From contig CALRIB010000005.1 in NCBI GenBank assembly GCA_943359705.1, positions 1 to 26,755 on the forward strand: DNA of 26,755 nt, read 5' to 3'. How positions within the stretch are numbered: position 1 is the stretch's first letter; each line of letters opens with the position of its first letter. This stretch comes from Candidatus Nomurabacteria bacterium. Its GTDB lineage: Bacteria > Patescibacteriota > Minisyncoccia > Phycocordibacterales > UBA2100. Position numbers and translations under genes: made by a program. Below, in pieces: positions 1 through 8,605 of the stretch. The notes beneath the pieces were generated by a model. It was not told where the DNA came from and did not search any database. It saw only the letters and a list, made by a program, of their open reading frames with translations.

Positions 1-2
1 GC

Positions 3-2159
3 TACAACGAAGAGAAGAACGTTCCTGTATTGATCGAACGTCTCCAACATGTTTTTGAAAAGAAGAAACTTCTAGGCGAGATCGTGCTTGTTGACGATGC
101 AAGTAAAGATGGCACGCGCGCTAGTATCCGCACCCTGCAAGGGCGGTGGCCCAACATCAAGTTTGTGGCGCACGACAAAAATCAAGGCATAGCACAGAGC
201 TGGAAAGATGGGGTCGCCGGAGCAACGGGAAAGTATGTTTGTCTCATGGACTCGGATCTTCAAAATCTTCCTGAAGACGTCTGGCGTTTGTATCGAGAGA
301 TCACGTTTACCAATACGGACGTTGTAAGCGGGTGGCGCAGTCACGTAGAGCCGCGCAAGGACTTGAGCTATATCGCGAGTAAGGGATTGAGCGGGCTCTT
401 GAACGCACTCTTCGATATGAACCTGCGCGACAACAAATCAGGCTTCCTCATCACGCGCAAAGAAACACTGAAGCACATTCTTGCGTACCGTTTTTCCTAC
501 CATCATCCCCAGACCTTTATTGGAGTGTCAGCACATACAAAGGGGTATACGATTCACCAGATTGAGACACTTTTTGATAAACGCCGTGCGGGCGCGTCTT
601 ACCTTGCGGGTAGCCGTTTTTTTAGGGAAGCATGGTACACGCTCCTCGACTGCGCAAAAGGATTCATCGAATTTAGGTTTTTGCGCGGTCGCGAACGTTC
701 TCTGCGGCATTTCCTCAATGAGCACCCGGCGAGAGCTCACCCGGAAGAACCACTTCCATTCGGTCGTCGCGTGCGTTTCCTCGTGTATCAATGGACGTTC
801 CCGCTTCATCACTGGCTGATCACTCGTCAGAGTCTCAAACACTATGCCGACATGAAGGAGAGCCAGTGGCTTTCTCCAGAGGATATTCGTACATACCAGG
901 AAGAACGCCTGCGTCGCCTGATCAATCATGCGTACCATCATGTGCACTTTTATCGTGACATGTTCGATGAGCGCGGACTCAAGCCAGATGATATCCGCAC
1001 ACTCGACGACCTACAACGACTTCCTATTATCGATAAAAAGGTAGTGCGCGAAAATTTGTTTCTCGGGCTTCTCGCTGAACCTCACGATAAACGTGAGTTA
1101 CAGAAGGGCACCACAAGCGGTTCTACCGGCGAGCCCTTCTATACCTTTCTCGAGAAGCGGCAGATTGAGATGCGTTTTGCCGCTACGCTCCGCAGCGTCG
1201 AATGGACCGGATACCGTTTCGGAGACCGTGTGCTCCGGCTGTGGCACAAATACCTCGCCCTGAATTGGAAGCAAATTGTGCGGGAGATTCTGGATGCGAA
1301 ACTCATGCGGCGAGGCTTTATCCCTGCATACGAAATGGATGAGGAGGGTTTGGAAAAGTTCATGCGAGCCATCGACGAGGCCCGGCCGGTCTTTATTGAC
1401 GGCTATGCCGAGTCATTCAATTTTATCGCCAAGTACCTGAAGCGCCGCGGGTGGCATGGCCACAAACCGAAAGGCATCATGACCTCGGCGCAAATGTTAC
1501 CCGATGAAAGTCGCCGCATCATCGAAGAGGCGTTCGGATGCAAGGTGTATGACAAGTACGGTGCACGCGAATTTGGCGGCGGACTCGCCTATGATTGCGA
1601 AGCAGGCGACGGTCATCACGTAGTAGCGGAGTGTGGCATCATTGAGATCCTCAAAGACGGTCGACCTGCCCGCCCCGGAGAAGTAGGGGAGGTTGTCATT
1701 ACCGAACTCAATAATTACGCCGCCCCGCTCATCCGCTATCGCATCGGTGACCTTGCAGTGCAGATGGACCCGAATGCTCTTTGTAAGTGCGGCAGGGGGT
1801 TGCCGCGCATAGGACGAATTGAGGGACGCATTCAGGCTATGATGATCGGGACGGCCAATCGTTTCGTCCCCGGTTCGTTCTTTGCGCGGCTTTTTGCCGA
1901 CCAGGAACACATCGTTAAACAGTTCCAGGTCACACAGGAGAAGCCCGGTGCTATTACGCTCAACATCGTGAAAGGTCCGCTGTTTGATGAGGCGGCACTT
2001 GCACCCGTCCTGGCGGAAATACGAAAACACCTCGGTGATGATGTTGAAGTATCGCTCTCCTACGTAGACGCCGTGAAGCTTGGGCGCACGGGGAAGCGAC
2101 AGCACAGCCTTTCGAAGGTTGAAGTAGGCGAAATCTTAGATACAATAGCTCAAACCTAG
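3..2159 (+). CDS. GT2 glycosyltransferase fused to CapK/PaaK-like adenylate-forming domain (5' partial)
   Basis: The frame is open from base 3, and its first residues (YNEEKNVPVLIERL) are the usual start of a GT2 fold, so the true start lies upstream; the TTG at 30 is only an internal Leu codon. The N-terminal third (to about base 720) is GT2, close to dolichol-phosphate-mannose synthase types: DDASKDGT at bases 93-116 and DSDLQNLP from 249 are the nucleotide- and metal-binding motifs. From about base 780 to the end it resembles CapK/phenylacetate-CoA-ligase-like proteins: the phosphate-binding loop GTTSGSTGEP is at 1107-1136, followed by YDKYGAREFGGG, APLIRYRIGD and CKCGRGLPRIGRIEGR. The first domain probably transfers a sugar from an NDP donor. 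The second probably activates a carboxylate as an acyl-adenylate; its substrate is unknown. The methyltransferase begins 1 nt after the stop. Family assignments are firm; the joint role is inference. Confidence 0.88.
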   Translation, partial: YNEEKNVPVLIERLQHVFEKKKLLGEIVLVDDASKDGTRASIRTLQGRWPNIKFVAHDKNQGIAQSWKDGVAGATGKYVCLMDSDLQNLPEDVWRLYREITFTNTDVVSGWRSHVEPRKDLSYIASKGLSGLLNALFDMNLRDNKSGFLITRKETLKHILAYRFSYHHPQTFIGVSAHTKGYTIHQIETLFDKRRAGASYLAGSRFFREAWYTLLDCAKGFIEFRFLRGRERSLRHFLNEHPARAHPEEPLPFGRRVRFLVYQWTFPLHHWLITRQSLKHYADMKESQWLSPEDIRTYQEERLRRLINHAYHHVHFYRDMFDERGLKPDDIRTLDDLQRLPIIDKKVVRENLFLGLLAEPHDKRELQKGTTSGSTGEPFYTFLEKRQIEMRFAATLRSVEWTGYRFGDRVLRLWHKYLALNWKQIVREILDAKLMRRGFIPAYEMDEEGLEKFMRAIDEARPVFIDGYAESFNFIAKYLKRRGWHGHKPKGIMTSAQMLPDESRRIIEEAFGCKVYDKYGAREFGGGLAYDCEAGDGHHVVAECGIIEILKDGRPARPGEVGEVVITELNNYAAPLIRYRIGDLAVQMDPNALCKCGRGLPRIGRIEGRIQAMMIGTANRFVPGSFFARLFADQEHIVKQFQVTQEKPGAITLNIVKGPLFDEAALAPVLAEIRKHLGDDVEVSLSYVDAVKLGRTGKRQHSLSKVEVGEILDTIAQT

Positions 2160-2160
2160 T

Positions 2161-2985
2161 ATGCCTGCATCCAACACCGCCACAATCGAAAGCGTCGAAC
2201 AGAAAACCGCGGCTCTCTATTCCGACTGTTTTGAGCGTCTCAACGAATGGACCGACGACTCGTGGTTGCGGCAGGGAGAAATGCTTTTCCAAAATGTTGG
2301 CCTCACCGACGCAATGGTTCGGGGCAAAAAATGTCTCGATGGCGGATGCGGGCACGGCACGCTTTCCTACCAGCTCCTTTCCCATGGTGCTGCGGAAGTG
2401 TGGGGGGTAGATTTACATCGCACGCTGAAGGAGCCGATGTTCGAGAACCGTCCGGCTATGCATTTTTTGAAAGCATCTCTTCTCGACCTTCCAATCGCCG
2501 ACAATAGCTTTGATCTTATCGTCTCGAACGGCGTCTTACACCATACCGCTGACCCGGAAAAGGTCTTCTCTGAATTTACCCGCATTGTAAAACCCGGAGG
2601 GCGTGTTGTGCTCGGCGTATACGGCAAGCACGGGCTGTTCCCGTACTGCCTGTGGCTCCTCCGACTCTTCACGGTGAAGCTGCCCATCATTCCCGAGTCG
2701 TTGGTGCGTCGCGTGATGGACATGCTCGGCCTCTCTCCGATGTTGCGCTACCAGATACTCGACTACGCCTATGTGCCGCGACTCGAGCGCTATTCTCCGA
2801 AAGAAATAGAGAACGACTTTTTTCGCGACAACGGCCTCAGCAACATCACACGTATTTACGGCCTTACTCCCGAACAGGCAAAATATTTCCGCGACCACAA
2901 AACGGTGTATACGTACGACACGCGCACCCTGTTTGCCCGCATACTCTTCGGATACGGGTTCATCGTCTTCCAAGGTACAAAATAA
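2161..2985 (+). CDS. Class I SAM-dependent methyltransferase
   Basis: This is a 274-residue protein with a Rossmann methyltransferase core. SAM motif I is LDGGCGHG at residues 59-66 and the acidic residue ending strand 2 is D84 (WGVDLH). DNSFDLIVSNGVLHHTADP at 114-132 and the post-core VKPGG at 143-147 are the usual Methyltransf_11 landmarks. The region from about 155 to 200 is hydrophobic (LFPYCLWLLRLF) and may lie on a membrane or cover the active site. The ATG follows the previous stop by 1 nt (TAG-T-ATG), and the next gene begins 1 nt after its TAA, so it is translationally coupled on both sides. From its neighbours it most likely methylates a sugar or lipid-linked glycan; the sequence does not give the acceptor. 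Confidence 0.88.
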   Translation: MPASNTATIESVEQKTAALYSDCFERLNEWTDDSWLRQGEMLFQNVGLTDAMVRGKKCLDGGCGHGTLSYQLLSHGAAEVWGVDLHRTLKEPMFENRPAMHFLKASLLDLPIADNSFDLIVSNGVLHHTADPEKVFSEFTRIVKPGGRVVLGVYGKHGLFPYCLWLLRLFTVKLPIIPESLVRRVMDMLGLSPMLRYQILDYAYVPRLERYSPKEIENDFFRDNGLSNITRIYGLTPEQAKYFRDHKTVYTYDTRTLFARILFGYGFIVFQGTK

Positions 2986-2986
2986 T

Positions 2987-4759
2987 ATGTGCGGTATCTT
3001 GGGGTTCGTCGATAAGCGCGATGCGCTCTCGCATTCCGAACGCGAGCGGGTGATCAAGGCGATGGTAAGCACTATCGAGCACCGCGGGCGCGATGGCAGC
3101 GGCACGTTTGTGGAAGGAAAGGTCGCACTCGGCAATGTGCGCCTCAGCATCCTCGATCTCACGAGCGCCGCGGCGCAGCCATTTTCCGATGAATCGGGTT
3201 CGTTCATCCTCTCGTACAACGGGGAGCTTTACAACTATCGGGCTCTCAACGCTGAGCTGGAAAAGACACATCGTTTGCGGTCATCGTCGGACACTGAGAC
3301 ATTGCTCTATCGGTACATAGACGACCCGGATGGGTACCTCTCGCAACTCCAGGGCATGTTCGGATTCTCACTCTTTGATAAGGAGCGGCGACGGCTTGTG
3401 CTTGCGGTTGATCGTTTTTCCATCAAACCGCTCTACTATATCGACACGCCGGAGTGGTTCGCTTGGAGCTCGGAGGTAAAAGCGTTCCGAGAACTCCCGG
3501 GATTTTCGGCTTCGCTCGCGCGCGAACATATGAGCGAGTTCGTGCAGTTCCGTCAGGTCGCCGGCGCGCAGACGCTTTTTTCGGGAGTGCGGCGCGTGCT
3601 GCCCGCCGAGGAACTTCGGTTTGATCTCGTTACGTCCCGACTTTCGGCGCGCAGGTATTGGCATCTCTCCGCTGTAAGTACCCCGCCCGACGGCCAAGCA
3701 GCGCTTCGCTCACTCCTTACTCGGAGTGTTGAAGAACACTTACTCTCCGATGTCCCGGTTGGCCTCCAGCTCTCGGGCGGCGTTGACTCAAGCCTCGTTG
3801 CGGCGCTTGCAGTGCACGCAAAGCCGGGACTCCATACCTACTCCATCGGGCTTCTCGAAAAAGAGTGGAACGAATTCCCCTATTCCCGCGCCGTCGCCAA
3901 AGACCTTGGAACGGTGCACCACGAATTGCTTTTCACGGAAGAGGATTTTTGCCGCGCGCTGCCCCTCCTCACCTACATGCACGACGAACCAATCTCTCAC
4001 TCTCACTCGGTGCCGATGCATCTCCTCGCCAAGCGCGCGCGGCAGGACGTGAAAGTGCTTCTCTCCGGTGAGGGAGCAGACGAAGTCTTTTTGGGCTACA
4101 AGCGGTATCCTGCGCTCCTCGCAAAGCGCTTGAGCGAACGTGACGTGGTGTACTCCAACGCGTTTGTTGGCGAAGCGGAAGCAAAAAGTATTGTGCGCGA
4201 TTTTGATTCGGATACATCCACCCGTTCGCGCTACGAACTTCTTCGGGAGGCCGGCGACTCCGACGACGGACGGCGGTTAAGTTACTATGACCTCATGACG
4301 TACCTCCCGCCGCTCCTTATGCGCCAAGACAAAATGGGTATGGCGGCGAACCTCGAGAACCGAGTGCCGTTCCTCGACCACCGTGTAGTCGAGTTCGGCT
4401 ACTCGCTCCCGCGTGAGCGAAAAGTGCAGGGCTCTGAGGCCAAAGTCCTTCTCAAGGAAATCGCGGCTGAGGTGTTACCCCGTGAGCTGGTGTACCGTCC
4501 GAAGTGCGGTTTCGGCCAGCCTGTTGCGGCGTGGCTGAAAAATCCGCGTGGCCTCCGTCGGTATCTTCGTCTCTTTGACGACGGGGCGGTGCCGGAGGCA
4601 ATCGAGTATGAAGCACTTCGGCAGGCGGCGGATGAGCACGCGCGAGGAGTACGCGAGCATACCGAACTCTTGTGGACGCTTATCAATTTCGAGTTGTGGA
4701 TGCGGATTTGTGTCCGGGGAGAAACGCCTGCCGATGTTCTGCGATTTGTCAGCGTATGA
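2987..4759 (+). CDS. asnB: Asparagine synthase (glutamine-hydrolysing) family protein
   Basis: The start is placed at the ATG giving MCGILGF, because Cys2 must become the N-terminal nucleophile of the class II glutamine amidotransferase; longer in-frame extensions would bury it. The product has 590 residues. The N-terminal half (about 1-210) is the glutaminase domain, with RGRDGSG and SYNGELYNY. The C-terminal half is the ATP-pyrophosphatase synthetase domain: the PP-loop SGGVDSS is at 263-269 and SGEGADE at 360-366. In family terms it moves ammonia from glutamine onto an adenylated carboxylate. True AsnB makes asparagine, but homologues in O-antigen clusters (WbpS-like) amidate sugar uronic acids. 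Placement between a methyltransferase and a hydrolase in a glycan operon favours the second role (inference). Its TGA overlaps the next ATG. Confidence 0.9.
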   Translation: MCGILGFVDKRDALSHSERERVIKAMVSTIEHRGRDGSGTFVEGKVALGNVRLSILDLTSAAAQPFSDESGSFILSYNGELYNYRALNAELEKTHRLRSSSDTETLLYRYIDDPDGYLSQLQGMFGFSLFDKERRRLVLAVDRFSIKPLYYIDTPEWFAWSSEVKAFRELPGFSASLAREHMSEFVQFRQVAGAQTLFSGVRRVLPAEELRFDLVTSRLSARRYWHLSAVSTPPDGQAALRSLLTRSVEEHLLSDVPVGLQLSGGVDSSLVAALAVHAKPGLHTYSIGLLEKEWNEFPYSRAVAKDLGTVHHELLFTEEDFCRALPLLTYMHDEPISHSHSVPMHLLAKRARQDVKVLLSGEGADEVFLGYKRYPALLAKRLSERDVVYSNAFVGEAEAKSIVRDFDSDTSTRSRYELLREAGDSDDGRRLSYYDLMTYLPPLLMRQDKMGMAANLENRVPFLDHRVVEFGYSLPRERKVQGSEAKVLLKEIAAEVLPRELVYRPKCGFGQPVAAWLKNPRGLRRYLRLFDDGAVPEAIEYEALRQAADEHARGVREHTELLWTLINFELWMRICVRGETPADVLRFVSV

Positions 4760-5760
4760 AAAAAGACCCTCACAGCCTCATTCCGCATCTCGACAATTTG
4801 TATCGAGCGGGCTTTGCTAGACTGACACCGCCGACGGCGAAAATCTTCCCTGCGTGGCAATCACGCAAGCGAGCGGAACTTCGGAATATGCTCGCGGTGC
4901 CAACGTTGCGTGTGCTTCGTGCGCGTGCACGGGGGAAGCGGATGAGGGGCGACGTACACATCACCATCCTCGATCTCTCGCTTAGCGACGGGACGATGAT
5001 GACCGTATACCGCGGCGAACTCGCGCATCCGAAAGTACCATACCGGCCGCTCCTCATGTACCACGGTCATTCCGACGGCGCGCAGACTCTTTTTGGATTC
5101 AAGATGACTAAGGCGCGACAAGATTATGCGCTCGAATTTGTCCGTCGCGGCTACACGGTATTTGCGCCTGACCAGCGCGGCTTTGGTCGCCGGCTTGGAC
5201 CCTCGCCCGTTTTCTATGGCGGCTACACGCGCTCGTGCCGACAGGTTGCGTTTGATCTTCTGCTCCTGGGGAAGACCATACTCGGCGAGCGAGTGGGAGA
5301 TGCGATGGCACTCGCCGATTGGGTGCGGAAGGAATCTGCGACGAAAACCCCGTGCGTGGTCACGGGGAATTCCGGAGGCGGCACCGTCGCGCTTCTGCAC
5401 GCAGCACTCGATACCCGCGTGGACGCGGCCATGGTGGGAAGCGCGTTTTGTCCGTTCAAAGCCTCTATCATGGAGCTCCCACACTGCGAGTGTAATTATA
5501 TTCCGGGACTGCTGCAGTCCTTCAGAGAGATTTGGGAAGTCGGTGCGCTCCTTGCGCCTCGACCGCTTCTGATTGTTCACGGGAAAAAAGACCCGATATT
5601 CCCGGCACGCGCGACTCGTCAGGCCGTCGCAGAACTTGTCCGCTACTACGCGCTCGCAGGCGCCAAGAGCGCGAGTGTCGCGGTCCACGTGCACTCCGGC
5701 GCTCATTGGTATGACCACGGAAAAGTATTTTCATTCCTCGATGGGCTTAAGCGCGTATGA
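4756..5760 (+). CDS. Alpha/beta hydrolase (acetyl-xylan-esterase / dienelactone-hydrolase-like)
   Basis: The chosen start (MKKDPHSL) overlaps the asnB stop as ATGA, like the other junctions in this operon; a longer in-frame start at 4672 would lie deep inside asnB. The protein has 334 residues. It shows MYHGHSDG before the first helix (oxyanion strand), APDQRGFGRR, the nucleophile elbow GNSGGG with S206, D279 in HGKKDPIF and H317 in SGAHWY, giving a complete Ser-Asp-His triad with normal spacing. There is no signal peptide, so it should be cytosolic. An esterase or deacetylase acting on a sugar or acyl group fits the operon and would complement the adenylate-forming domain of the first gene, but the substrate is not visible. 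Its stop overlaps the following ATG by 4 nt. Confidence 0.85.
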   Translation: MKKDPHSLIPHLDNLYRAGFARLTPPTAKIFPAWQSRKRAELRNMLAVPTLRVLRARARGKRMRGDVHITILDLSLSDGTMMTVYRGELAHPKVPYRPLLMYHGHSDGAQTLFGFKMTKARQDYALEFVRRGYTVFAPDQRGFGRRLGPSPVFYGGYTRSCRQVAFDLLLLGKTILGERVGDAMALADWVRKESATKTPCVVTGNSGGGTVALLHAALDTRVDAAMVGSAFCPFKASIMELPHCECNYIPGLLQSFREIWEVGALLAPRPLLIVHGKKDPIFPARATRQAVAELVRYYALAGAKSASVAVHVHSGAHWYDHGKVFSFLDGLKRV

Positions 5761-7514
5761 TGCCCCGTATTTCAAGCGTACTTCGAGTGCACTGGCCGGC
5801 TCCGCTTGCCGCCCTCATTGTCGCGCTCCTTATCTATGCTCCTGTCATTGCTTTCCCTATCTACGCCGGAAATGCGTACCAGGGGATAAACATTCCTCCC
5901 TTTGGTACCGACGAGCACGGCTATCTCACTCGCGCAAAAGAGACGCTTGAGGGAAAGTCGATGGGAGAACCTTTTCTTGCAGAAGGCAAAACTGAAAACG
6001 TTGCGTCGTACAGCTCCTTTGAGCGCGGGTTTCTTTTTCCGCTCACGCTGTTTGCGGCGTCCAAGAATATCAACGTCGCGACACTTTACAACACGCTCGG
6101 CTTCGTTGGGATTTTCGCACTGATCCTTCTCATCTATGCGTTCGTGTACCGCATATCCTCCGACCGGTGGCTCGCGGTCGCTACAGCGGTGTTCGTTGTC
6201 GGCGGATACACCATCACCGAGACGAGAACACTCTTTCATTCCGGCTTCAATATCTACGGCAGAAATCCGTTTCCCTGGGCGAGCTCGCTGCTCTTTTTCG
6301 GATATGCACTGTGTTTGTACGAGGGGCTGGTGCGCGAGCGTCCACGCGCACTTATTGGAGCCGCAGTTCTCTTAGGAATTTCCTGCTATGCGTACTTCTA
6401 CACGTGGACGTTTGAGTTTGCGCTCGCCGGCTCGCTCATTCTTATCTTTCTGGTGCTCCGAAACCTCATTCGTGCCCGCAATGTTTTTCTCGTCGCGCTC
6501 GGCGGGGCGCTCATCGGGGCACCCGTCTGGATATCATTACTGTCCGTTGCACACTCTCCTGTAAGTGCCGAAATGAATTTTTATAATTGGGTCGTGTCGA
6601 GCCACGTTCCGATTTTCAGCAGGATTGGAACGGTCACCGCAATCCTTTTTGCGCTCTATCTGCGGTTCCGGAGGGATGAGAATATGCCGCTATTCGGCGC
6701 GCTCATCCTCGCAGGATGGGTTGCGCTCAATGAGCAGGTCATCACAGGGAAGGTCTTGCAGTACGGGCATTACTACTGGTACTTCGTCACGCCTATCTCT
6801 ATCGTGGTCGGCGCCTATCTTTTGCAGAAGTTCGCGCCGCAAAAGTTCAAGTTGGTTCTGCCCGTGATTCTTGTAGTCCTCGCGCTCGTAAATACAGTCG
6901 GTGGACAGCACAAAGCATTTTTCGCGCACACGTCCGAGAAACTGCACGAACAAGCGTACGCGCCCGCGCTCACGGCACTACGACAAGGACAACCGGGCGT
7001 AGTACTCACCGCTATGGATGATTCGTATCCGATGCTAGTTACTATTTATACCGACCGCGATCTCTATTGGTCGGCATCGGCGCTCATTTACAACACACCA
7101 CAACCGCGTATAGAAGAGTCACTGCTTGTGTACCTCTTTCTCAACAAAGAATCTCGCAGCGACCCGGTTCGCTATTTGACCTCACACCTTGCAAGCGGCG
7201 AGACGAATCCATATGTCACGCTCTACAAATCGATAGAAGGATATCGAACAGGTTTCGAATATTACGACTACGAGAAGCGTCTTACAGGAGGCCTCGACCC
7301 GAAAATCGCTGAAGTACGAGGACAACTTCTCGATCAACTGAAAGCTGACTATGTGCGAGACTTCTCATCTCCGGTCGATGTGAGCAACATTCTCGAAAAA
7401 CGCGATGTTCGTTACGTCCTTTGGGACAAGACCATAAGTCCCGAATGGGACATTGCCTTCCTCCACCCGAAGCTTCTCGTCGAGTCACAGGGGGTTGCGC
7501 TCTACTCATTCTAG
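5757..7514 (+). CDS. Polytopic membrane protein, GT-C-like glycosyltransferase (specificity unknown)
   Basis: This 585-residue protein has about ten hydrophobic segments in its first 400 residues and a soluble C-terminal part (about 400-585) with no recognised motif. The first transmembrane helix (about 15-36) is followed by an extracytoplasmic loop with FGTDEHGYLTRAKE (DEH at 52-54). An acidic pair just after TM1 is the hallmark of GT-C transferases that use polyprenyl-phosphate sugars. I recognise no named family. The start is ATG-ATG; the first ATG overlaps the hydrolase stop and is preferred. The stop shares four bases (CTAG, 7511-7514) with the convergent minus-strand gene. No terminator is visible here, so transcripts from both sides may run into each other. 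Confidence 0.8.
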   Translation: MMPRISSVLRVHWPAPLAALIVALLIYAPVIAFPIYAGNAYQGINIPPFGTDEHGYLTRAKETLEGKSMGEPFLAEGKTENVASYSSFERGFLFPLTLFAASKNINVATLYNTLGFVGIFALILLIYAFVYRISSDRWLAVATAVFVVGGYTITETRTLFHSGFNIYGRNPFPWASSLLFFGYALCLYEGLVRERPRALIGAAVLLGISCYAYFYTWTFEFALAGSLILIFLVLRNLIRARNVFLVALGGALIGAPVWISLLSVAHSPVSAEMNFYNWVVSSHVPIFSRIGTVTAILFALYLRFRRDENMPLFGALILAGWVALNEQVITGKVLQYGHYYWYFVTPISIVVGAYLLQKFAPQKFKLVLPVILVVLALVNTVGGQHKAFFAHTSEKLHEQAYAPALTALRQGQPGVVLTAMDDSYPMLVTIYTDRDLYWSASALIYNTPQPRIEESLLVYLFLNKESRSDPVRYLTSHLASGETNPYVTLYKSIEGYRTGFEYYDYEKRLTGGLDPKIAEVRGQLLDQLKADYVRDFSSPVDVSNILEKRDVRYVLWDKTISPEWDIAFLHPKLLVESQGVALYSF

Positions 7515-8605
7515 AGTTTGGCAAACGTTTCCACCCAAACTTTCATTCCATCCGTTAGGCCTTTGAGGAAGGCGCGTTCGTCGTCCTTGATGTCTGTGCG
7601 AGCCTCTAGTGCTTTCGGTAATTTTTTTGCAAGTTCTGCAAAGCACGCTTGATAGTCTTTGCTTGTGAGCGGTATCGACGCAAGCGTTTCCACGAACCGC
7701 ATCGTGAGCGCGTGGCCGTAGCGTTCGTTGTCGAGGTCGCGCCAGTAGTTGTGCGGGTTGCGTTCCTGCCGCACGACAGGAGCGCCGAAGGTAATGCAGT
7801 CGCCCAAGGTGTTGGTGATGTGTTTCAAAATATATGCCGCCCAGATGTCGTCGTAGCGTCCGATGAGCGGGCTCAAGAAGTATGCAGGAATGACTTCACG
7901 CAGAAACGCCGTGTTTTGTGAATTGAACGGCGTCCACGCGTCTTTCGAGATTGCGATGTTCTCTTTTCCGGTATAGGTAACCGCCTCGGTCGGCTCTGCA
8001 AAATGATAGAGACGCTCCATCGCGTCGACATCCGGGTCGCCGAGCCAGAGGCCCGCGTTGACGACAGCACGCCCGGTTTGTTTTTTTGTATTCCACTTCT
8101 CGGCACGTCGCATCTCCACCGGGAAGCCGCGGTGGTAGAAACGCCGGCCGCGTTTCTCCTTGAGAAGTTGGCACACGTTGACCCATCCGGTATTGGAGCG
8201 GACGAACGGGTATTCGCGTTTCTTGCCGAGCACGTGCGAACCGAGGTAATTTTTAGTCACGAGGAAGTTGTCGTCGTCAATCGTGGCAATACGCTCGCAG
8301 CCCGCTTGGTACGCAAAAAGAATGCCGACATTACGCCTTTGGATGGAGTTGTACGGCAGATGCGCTTTGAGGGCGGGGAAGCGCAAAAGATATTCTTCCT
8401 GCCGCTCGACGGAAAAGTACTCGACTCGAAAGCCCGATGTGGCTTGAAGCTTGGCGCAGTAGCCGGCGGTCTCGGCCGGAGTCTTCTTATCGCCGACGAC
8501 CACGAAGAGCACGTCGTGTTTGAATTTCTTTGCGTCAGCAGCGTACGCGTCCAAAAGCTTGGGCACGTAGATGGTCGTCGTTACGATAGCGTTTTTTTCA
8601 CTCAT
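7511..8605 (-). CDS. Reversibly glycosylated polypeptide-like protein (GT75 / UDP-arabinopyranose mutase-like)
   Basis: This soluble 364-residue protein carries landmarks I associate with plant reversibly glycosylated polypeptides. These are an acidic DDD at 110-112 after the strand ERIAT, the segment GFPVEMRR at 160-167, GLWLGDPDVDA at 185-195, a Pro-Phe-Asn region PFNSQNTAF at 226-234, and GRYDDIWAAY at 249-258 followed by a conserved RNPHNYW-type segment. Characterised relatives convert UDP-L-arabinopyranose to the furanose and belong to the GT75/STELLO-like group with a GT-A fold. The gene starts by ATGA overlap with the epimerase. An epimerase plus a pyranose/furanose mutase would supply UDP-arabinofuranose or a similar furanose for the glycan. 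The family call is by motif recall; the bacterial activity is inference. Confidence 0.72.
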   Translation of the reverse strand: MSEKNAIVTTTIYVPKLLDAYAADAKKFKHDVLFVVVGDKKTPAETAGYCAKLQATSGFRVEYFSVERQEEYLLRFPALKAHLPYNSIQRRNVGILFAYQAGCERIATIDDDNFLVTKNYLGSHVLGKKREYPFVRSNTGWVNVCQLLKEKRGRRFYHRGFPVEMRRAEKWNTKKQTGRAVVNAGLWLGDPDVDAMERLYHFAEPTEAVTYTGKENIAISKDAWTPFNSQNTAFLREVIPAYFLSPLIGRYDDIWAAYILKHITNTLGDCITFGAPVVRQERNPHNYWRDLDNERYGHALTMRFVETLASIPLTSKDYQACFAELAKKLPKALEARTDIKDDERAFLKGLTDGMKVWVETFAKL

